From: Aliivibrio finisterrensis
Lineage (GTDB): Bacteria > Pseudomonadota > Gammaproteobacteria > Enterobacterales > Vibrionaceae
NCBI RefSeq assembly: GCF_008933155.1
Contig: NZ_WBVP01000004.1
Span: 1-64,000, forward strand
Direction: 5' to 3'
Length of the DNA: 64,000 nt
Shown here: positions 59,424 to 64,000 of the stretch, piece by piece
Position numbering within the stretch: the first letter of the stretch is position 1
Layout: each line of letters starts with the position of its first letter
Program-made: the position numbers and the translations under genes
Notes under the pieces: model-generated
Database searches by the model: none
Seen by the model: only the letters and a program-made list of their open reading frames with translations
What the model was told of the DNA's origin: nothing

Positions 59424-60416
59424 TTAATTCCTAAAATGATCGTAGCCATAAAGAACCCAATCTAATGAGGTGGTGTCTTTATGTAATTTAATAGTATCCT
59501 GCAAGGTGCTAAATGGGCCTTTCTCGATTTCACCAATTATACTAACATCTTGATTTAAAAGAAAAGATATTTTTTTAATCGCATCTCTGTTCTCTTTTGG
59601 TGCAGTGAAACAAAGTTCATACTCCTCCCCACTCGTTAGTGCTGTTTTCTCGCATCTCTCTCGATTTCCAGAAAAATACTGCATTAATTCATCAGAAATG
59701 GGTAACTGATCCACATCAATATATGCTCTCACATTGGATTGTTTCAGTATATGTGCAAGATCTGAGATTAGGCCATCAGATATATCAAGCGCTGAATGAC
59801 ATAAGTGGCGTAAGCGTTGAGCTAATTCAACTTTTGGGGTTGAGTAATAATGTCGGTATTCTAATTCTAGTTCAAGCTCGGTTTTTATCTGCTTCGATGT
59901 ATTTAATAACACTTCAAGACCAGCGGCACTGTCTCCTATTAATCCTGTAACGTAAATATCATCTCCTACCTTTGCACCTTTACGAGTTAACGCCTCTCCT
60001 TTTGGTACCAGTCCTTGCACTGTAATCGTAATACTTAACGGACCTTTGGTTGTATCACCACCAATGAGTTGAACATTATGTTGCTTTGCCAGGCCAAAGA
60101 AACCTTCGCAAAATCCTTCTAGCCACTTCTCATCAGGCTTAGGTAATGTTAATGCGAGAGAAACCCAAGTTGGTTTTGCTCCCATGGCTGCTAAATCACT
60201 CAAATTAGAAGCCAGTGCTTTATATCCTACCTTAATAGGGTCTGCATCTGCTAAAAAATGGGTTCCAGCGGCTAAAGTATCTGTTGTTATCGCAACTTGA
60301 TAACCTTCAGGGACTGAAACCAAAGCACAATCATCACCAATACCTAAGTCAACATCATTTCTAGAAACATTGTCTTGAACAAAGAATCGATCTATTAAAT
60401 TAAATTCACTACTCAT
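59424..60416 (-). CDS. thiL: Thiamine-monophosphate kinase
   Basis: Phosphorylates thiamine monophosphate to the active diphosphate, the cofactor of Dxs encoded nearby. The 330 residues show DLGIGDDCALV, TTDTLAAGTHFLAD, ALASNLSDLAAMGA and LDISDGLISDLAH, all ThiL signatures, and TSGEEYELCFT near 245. It starts only 26 nt after the nusB terminator, so its transcription is probably by read-through. Confidence 0.96.
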   Translation of the reverse strand: MSSEFNLIDRFFVQDNVSRNDVDLGIGDDCALVSVPEGYQVAITTDTLAAGTHFLADADPIKVGYKALASNLSDLAAMGAKPTWVSLALTLPKPDEKWLEGFCEGFFGLAKQHNVQLIGGDTTKGPLSITITVQGLVPKGEALTRKGAKVGDDIYVTGLIGDSAAGLEVLLNTSKQIKTELELELEYRHYYSTPKVELAQRLRHLCHSALDISDGLISDLAHILKQSNVRAYIDVDQLPISDELMQYFSGNRERCEKTALTSGEEYELCFTAPKENRDAIKKISFLLNQDVSIIGEIEKGPFSTLQDTIKLHKDTTSLDWVLYGYDHFRN

Positions 60417-60442
60417 TGTTTATACATTCAGTTTTTAGTTAT

Positions 60443-60471
60443 AAAAAAGGCCAGCAACTAGGCTGACCTTT
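60443..60471 (-). terminator. Terminator between nusB and thiL
   Basis: On the reverse strand AAAGGTCAGC/GCTGGCCTTT (one T.G) with a 6-nt loop, then six T. It lies 28 nt past the nusB stop and splits the rib-nusB genes from thiL-pgpA-luxPQ. Confidence 0.88.
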
Positions 60472-60498
60472 ACAATTAATTAGTATGCTACTTCCAAC

Positions 60499-60966
60499 TT
60501 ATTTTTTACGTAAAGTCGGAGCCGCTTTATCTAATACACCATTTACAAATTTGTGGCTATCTTCTGCTGCAAATACTTTTGCAAGTTCAATAGCTTCATT
60601 GATAACAACTTTATAAGGTACGTCATCACGGTTCATCATCTCGTAAATAGACATACGTAATAACGCAAGTTCCATTTGGTCAAGATCTTGAAGTGGACGA
60701 GATAAGTATGGACGCATTTTACCGTCTAACTTAATGTGGTTAAGAGCAACACCTGAGAAAAGATCGCGGAAGTACGCTACATCTGTCTCTGGGGCTTGTA
60801 GCTTAGGCTCTTTTGCATGATGCTCTTCTTCATCATACTTCTCTGCAGTTAAAAACTGCTCTTCAATATCAGCAATATTTTCTTTGCTTAATTGCCATGA
60901 ATAGATTGCTTGAAGCGCAAATTGACGTGCATTACGACGTGCGGCTGGTTTCACACTAACCCCCAT
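60499..60966 (-). CDS. nusB: Transcription antitermination protein NusB
   Basis: Binds boxA RNA with S10/NusE for rRNA antitermination. The 155-residue all-helical protein begins with the basic stretch [22 protein letters not shown] and contains [17 protein letters not shown] and [11 protein letters not shown]. It has a small Glu/His-rich insertion near residue 45-53 ([10 protein letters not shown]). The ATG overlaps the ribH stop by one base. Confidence 0.96.
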   Translation of the reverse strand: MGVSVKPAARRNARQFALQAIYSWQLSKENIADIEEQFLTAEKYDEEEHHAKEPKLQAPETDVAYFRDLFSGVALNHIKLDGKMRPYLSRPLQDLDQMELALLRMSIYEMMNRDDVPYKVVINEAIELAKVFAAEDSHKFVNGVLDKAAPTLRKK

Positions 60967-61436
60967 TAGGATTCGATTTGAGACAGAACATTAATCATTT
61001 CGAGTGCGCTTAGTGCAGCCTCTGCCCCTTTATTACCAGCCTTGGTACCGGCGCGCTCGATTGCTTGATCGATAGTATCAACAGTCAAAACACCAAACGC
61101 CACTGGAATGCTATACTCCAGAGATACTTGTGCTAGACCCTTATTGCATTCACTACATACATAGTCAAAATGTGGTGTACCACCACGAATAACAGAACCC
61201 AATGAAACAATAGCATCATATTTTGCTGTTTTAGCTACTCGTTGAGCAACTAATGGTAATTCTACAGCGCCAGGGCAGCGAACAACAGTGATGTTTTCTT
61301 CAGATACTTGACCAAAACGCGTTAAAGTATCAATAGCGCCAGAAAGTAAACTTTCATTAATAAAGCTATTAAAGCGAGAAATGACAATTGCAATTTTCGC
61401 ATTAGGAGCAGCAACGCCGCCTTCAATTACGTTCAT
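60966..61436 (-). CDS. ribH: 6,7-dimethyl-8-ribityllumazine synthase
   Basis: Penultimate enzyme of riboflavin synthesis, forming an icosahedral or decameric shell. The frame is open to 61487, but GGAAGG lies just before ATG 61436 (MNVIEGG), giving 156 residues as in E. coli. Signatures are [33 protein letters not shown] and [12 protein letters not shown]. Confidence 0.95.
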   Translation of the reverse strand: MNVIEGGVAAPNAKIAIVISRFNSFINESLLSGAIDTLTRFGQVSEENITVVRCPGAVELPLVAQRVAKTAKYDAIVSLGSVIRGGTPHFDYVCSECNKGLAQVSLEYSIPVAFGVLTVDTIDQAIERAGTKAGNKGAEAALSALEMINVLSQIES

Positions 61437-61551
61437 AAGCCTTCCTGTATCTATATTATTCCAATTAAACTGGGTAACTATTTTCAACTATATATCATAG
61501 TGAGAATCGGCGAATTCTATCACAGCTTTGTGACAAATATCTAATTATTTG

Positions 61552-61574
61552 GGCTCTATTTACTCAATAGAGCC
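61552..61574 (-). other. Intergenic hairpin between ribBX and ribH
   Basis: A perfect 9-bp stem GGCTCTATT/AATAGAGCC with a 5-nt loop in the 149-bp gap, 11 nt after the ribBX stop. Without a T-tract it is more likely a processing or attenuation element than a full terminator. Confidence 0.45.
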
Positions 61575-61585
61575 TATGGGAGCCT

Positions 61586-62695
61586 CTATTTTGATACGTA
61601 TTCAACCACATTAAGGCCAAAGCCAGATAATGAATGGTAACGCTTTGAAGACGACGATAATAAACGCATATCAGAGATCCCTAAATCAGCTAGGATTTGA
61701 GACCCAACACCAACACGGCGAGAAGTACCTTGTTTTTTCGCCATGGTTGGCGCTTCACCACTATCTTGTCGTTCTAATACTTTGATTTTATGAACAATAC
61801 TATCTGCTGATTCTTCATTACCTAAGATAACCAGCACGCCACCTTCATTTGCAATACGCTGCATTGCTGTTGGTAATGTCCAACTGCGCTCAGAACAGCG
61901 ATCAGAATGAAGGATATCTGTAAAGGTATCTTGTAGATGAACACGAACCAAAGGCGCGTTATCTGATACGTTCTCTTTTTTCATTGCATAATGAAGTTGA
62001 TTATCAATAGTGTCACGATAAGTCACTAACTCAAAGTCACCAAACTCTGTTGGTAATTTACACTCCGCAACGCGCTCAATTGTGGTTTCATTATCATTAC
62101 GATATTCAATTAAATCGGCAATGGTACCTAATTTAATATCGTGCTTTTCAGCAAAAACTTCTAAATCTGGGCGACGAGCCATTGTTCCGTCATCATTTAA
62201 GATTTCAACAATAACACCTGCAGGTTCAAAACCAGCTAAACGCGCTAAGTCACAACCAGCTTCAGTGTGTCCAGCGCGAGTTAATACGCCACCTTCTTGA
62301 GCTGCTAACGGGAAAATATGACCCGGCTGAACTAAATCTGCGGCAACCGCATTTTTAGCAACAGCTGCTTCTACTGTGCGAGAACGATCGGCTGCTGAAA
62401 TGCCTGTAGTTACGCCTTCAGCGGCTTCAATAGATACCGTAAAGTTAGTCGTAAACTGTGCGTTATTGTCTTGTACCATTGGTGGAAGACCCAGCTTTTC
62501 ACAACGATCTTTCGTCATAGTAAGACAAATTAAACCACGACCATGTGTTGCCATGAAATTAATAGCTTCTGGTGTAATTTTTTCTGCAGCAATGATCAAA
62601 TCGCCTTCATTTTCACGATCTTCATCATCCATTAGGATAACCATCTTACCTAAACGAATATCTTCAATAATGTCTTTTGCTGAGCTAATTGCCAT
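61586..62695 (-). CDS. ribBX: 3,4-dihydroxy-2-butanone-4-phosphate synthase with degenerate GTP cyclohydrolase II domain (RibBX)
   Basis: The N-terminal RibB domain (about 1-200) is intact: [21 protein letters not shown] and the [10 protein letters not shown] block bind ribulose 5-phosphate and metal. The C-terminal part (about 205-369) follows the RibA fold. However, it lacks the zinc-binding cysteine cluster and the catalytic GTP segment of true GTP cyclohydrolase II: the region reads [10 protein letters not shown] instead of a CLTGD...CDC pattern. Such RibBX proteins have only the RibB activity in Shewanella. A separate ribA must supply the first step. Confidence 0.9.
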   Translation of the reverse strand: MAISSAKDIIEDIRLGKMVILMDDEDRENEGDLIIAAEKITPEAINFMATHGRGLICLTMTKDRCEKLGLPPMVQDNNAQFTTNFTVSIEAAEGVTTGISAADRSRTVEAAVAKNAVAADLVQPGHIFPLAAQEGGVLTRAGHTEAGCDLARLAGFEPAGVIVEILNDDGTMARRPDLEVFAEKHDIKLGTIADLIEYRNDNETTIERVAECKLPTEFGDFELVTYRDTIDNQLHYAMKKENVSDNAPLVRVHLQDTFTDILHSDRCSERSWTLPTAMQRIANEGGVLVILGNEESADSIVHKIKVLERQDSGEAPTMAKKQGTSRRVGVGSQILADLGISDMRLLSSSSKRYHSLSGFGLNVVEYVSK

Positions 62696-62732
62696 GTGAA
62701 ATACCTTTAATATATTAAGTTAGGTTAAATGG

Positions 62733-63389
62733 TTATTTTAAGAAACCTGATTTTGCCAAAAGATCCATCGTAACAGAAGACTCAGGTTGCTCTTCTTTCT
62801 GTCCGATCACAAGTCTTTCTAAATAACGAGCAATAACATCGACTTCTAAGTTCACTTTTTGACCTACAGAGAAGTTATCCATGGTTGTTTCTGCTGCCGT
62901 ATGAGGAACGATCGTCAGCTTAAATGCATTTTTACGTAAATCGTTCACTGTTAGGCTAATGCCATCAACCGTAATCGACCCTTTTTCTACCACATACTTG
63001 GCTAAACTTTGTGGTAATTGGATCCAAAACTCAACCGCTCGACCTGTTTGATGACGTTCAATAATTTCACCAACTGCATCAACATGGCCAGAGACAATAT
63101 GACCACCAAAGCGAGTCGTTGGTAACATGGCTTTTTCAAGATTGACTTTATCGCCCGCTTTGTAATCAACAAAACCGGTACGTTTTAAAGTCTCTAACGA
63201 TAAATCAGCAGTATAGGTATGCTCTGTCATCGCAACAACCGTTAAGCACACACCGTTGGTGGCAATGCTATCTCCAAGCTTTACATCGCCCATGTCTAAC
63301 TTACCAACATTGACGGTAACACTAATATCTTCACCTTTTGGAGTGATTGCCTGAAGTGTTCCTATTGACTCAATAATTCCTGTAAACAT
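62733..63389 (-). CDS. ribE: Riboflavin synthase (alpha subunit)
   Basis: Dismutates two lumazines to riboflavin. The 218 residues form two lumazine-binding beta-barrel repeats, beginning MFTGIIESIG and KLGDSIATNGVCLTV in the first, and FGGHIVSGHVDAVG with KGSITVDGISLTVND in the second. The gene starts 3 nt after ribD and precedes ribBX by 37 nt. The symbol ribE is used for this subunit with ribH for lumazine synthase (E. coli calls it ribC). Confidence 0.95.
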   Translation of the reverse strand: MFTGIIESIGTLQAITPKGEDISVTVNVGKLDMGDVKLGDSIATNGVCLTVVAMTEHTYTADLSLETLKRTGFVDYKAGDKVNLEKAMLPTTRFGGHIVSGHVDAVGEIIERHQTGRAVEFWIQLPQSLAKYVVEKGSITVDGISLTVNDLRKNAFKLTIVPHTAAETTMDNFSVGQKVNLEVDVIARYLERLVIGQKEEQPESSVTMDLLAKSGFLK

Positions 63390-63392
63390 CTG

Positions 63393-64000
63393 TTACCTTA
63401 CTATTTTTGCTGTAATACGAATGTCTTTTCCGACCATTCGAACATCCGTAATATCTAACTCTATCGCTTCAGACATTGCTTTTAATCCAACTAGATTTAA
63501 TAAACTGCGTCCATCAGCGCCCATTAACTTAGGCGCGAGATAAATAATCAGTTCGTCCACAAGATCCGCTTTTATCATGCTTGCTGCTAATGTTGCGCCC
63601 GCTTCAACCCAAATATGATTAACATTATGAGCCCTTGCTACTTTATCAATGATTTCAGATAAGTTGAGTTGACCATCTTCAGTAACATTACAATGCAAAT
63701 GATTATCTTGTGATGTTATAGAGTGAGTATATTGAGAAGAAGCAGTAACAACCTCTCCCTCGGTCATAAATAACTTCAAGTCAGGCGTCAATTGATGCTG
63801 GCGATCGAGAATAATACGAAGAGGCTGTCTTACTGTGTCTTTTTGATAACATTTCTGAATTGATATAGGGAGTTCTTCCCAGCGAACATTTAGAGAAGCA
63901 TTATCTTCTACTACAGTTTTTGAAGTGGATAAAATCGCCCCCGCTTGCGCTCGGTAACGTTGAACATCTTGTCTTGCTTCTTTTGATGTTATCCATTGGC
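63393..64000 (-). CDS. ribD: RibD reductase domain, truncated by the window edge
   Basis: C-terminal 202 codons of the bifunctional diaminohydroxyphosphoribosylaminopyrimidine deaminase / 5-amino-6-(5-phosphoribosylamino)uracil reductase. The frame is open to the window end, so an internal TTG at 63791 is not the true start. Visible parts are QWITSKEARQDVQRYRAQAGAI near the edge, RQPLRIILD, HIWVEAGATLAASMI and DELIIYLAPKLMG, all of the NADPH-dependent reductase half. The deaminase half lies outside. It leads ribE-ribBX-ribH-nusB. Confidence 0.93.
   Translation of the reverse strand, partial: QWITSKEARQDVQRYRAQAGAILSTSKTVVEDNASLNVRWEELPISIQKCYQKDTVRQPLRIILDRQHQLTPDLKLFMTEGEVVTASSQYTHSITSQDNHLHCNVTEDGQLNLSEIIDKVARAHNVNHIWVEAGATLAASMIKADLVDELIIYLAPKLMGADGRSLLNLVGLKAMSEAIELDITDVRMVGKDIRITAKIVR

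Noticed and set aside
62700-63390. FMN riboswitch in the riboflavin gene cluster
   Set aside because: The gaps between ribD, ribE and ribBX are 3-37 nt and show none of the conserved RFN segments; any such element would lie outside the window or at another rib gene.
63393-63791. Short stand-alone gene starting at TTG 63791
   Set aside because: The frame continues without a stop to the window edge and encodes more of the RibD reductase domain, so it is a truncated ribD.

Overview
The window reads as chromosomal core DNA of a marine gammaproteobacterium of the Vibrionaceae, most likely the genus Aliivibrio (fischeri/logei/salmonicida group). The evidence is low G+C coding DNA, a six-subunit Na+-pumping NADH:quinone reductase with its NqrM and ApbE maturation factors, a Na+-type PomAB flagellar stator, a BsrV-type periplasmic amino acid racemase, and the AI-2 receptor pair luxP-luxQ directly behind pgpA. 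Species cannot be fixed from the sequence alone.

Layout. Positions 1-25 kb follow a gene order also found in E. coli: tRNA-Gln, ubiF (reverse), miaB, ybeZ-ybeY-corC-lnt (RNA processing and lipoprotein acylation), ybeL (reverse), leuS, lptE-holA-rsfS-rlmH, then mrdA-rodA-rlpA-dacA (elongation and trimming of the side wall), ybeD and lipB-lipA (lipoate). A 7-bp tandem repeat and a 162-bp inverted-repeat element follow lipA. The reverse strand then carries proB-proA, frsA and a purine uptake/salvage operon (NCS2 permease-gpt) behind a PurR-like operator. Between the permease and pepD lies an 828-bp intergenic region. On its reverse strand it holds an unannotated-looking small transcript: promoter, 5' stem, a 28-codon reading frame with a strong ribosome site, and a strong terminator.

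27.5-43.8 kb: pepD, bsrV and SOS-controlled dinB, a second copy of the 162-bp element, then (reverse) nqrABCDEF, apbE, nqrM and bolA. On the forward strand are rlmG, a YajG-type lipoprotein, a periplasmic cyclophilin and ampG. AmpG recycles wall fragments of the kind released by the penicillin-binding proteins encoded earlier.

44-55 kb: a Tsx/OmpK-like outer-membrane channel with an upstream CRP-like site, panE-yajL, a divergent EamA transporter/LysR pair, thiI, pomA-pomB behind a clear sigma-28-type promoter, and xseB-ispA-dxs (exonuclease VII small subunit and isoprenoid precursors).

55-64 kb: a decayed monooxygenase fragment, a small protein of unknown function, then a reverse-strand string ribD-ribE-ribBX-ribH-nusB, a terminator, and thiL-pgpA-luxP-luxQ. 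The last four genes abut or overlap, so the AI-2 quorum-sensing receptor appears translationally coupled to housekeeping genes. No prophage, CRISPR array, integron or insertion sequence with a transposase was seen. The most interesting items are the small RNA/sORF locus at 26,966-27,332, the two 162-bp elements, the luxPQ coupling and the degenerate RibA half of RibBX.
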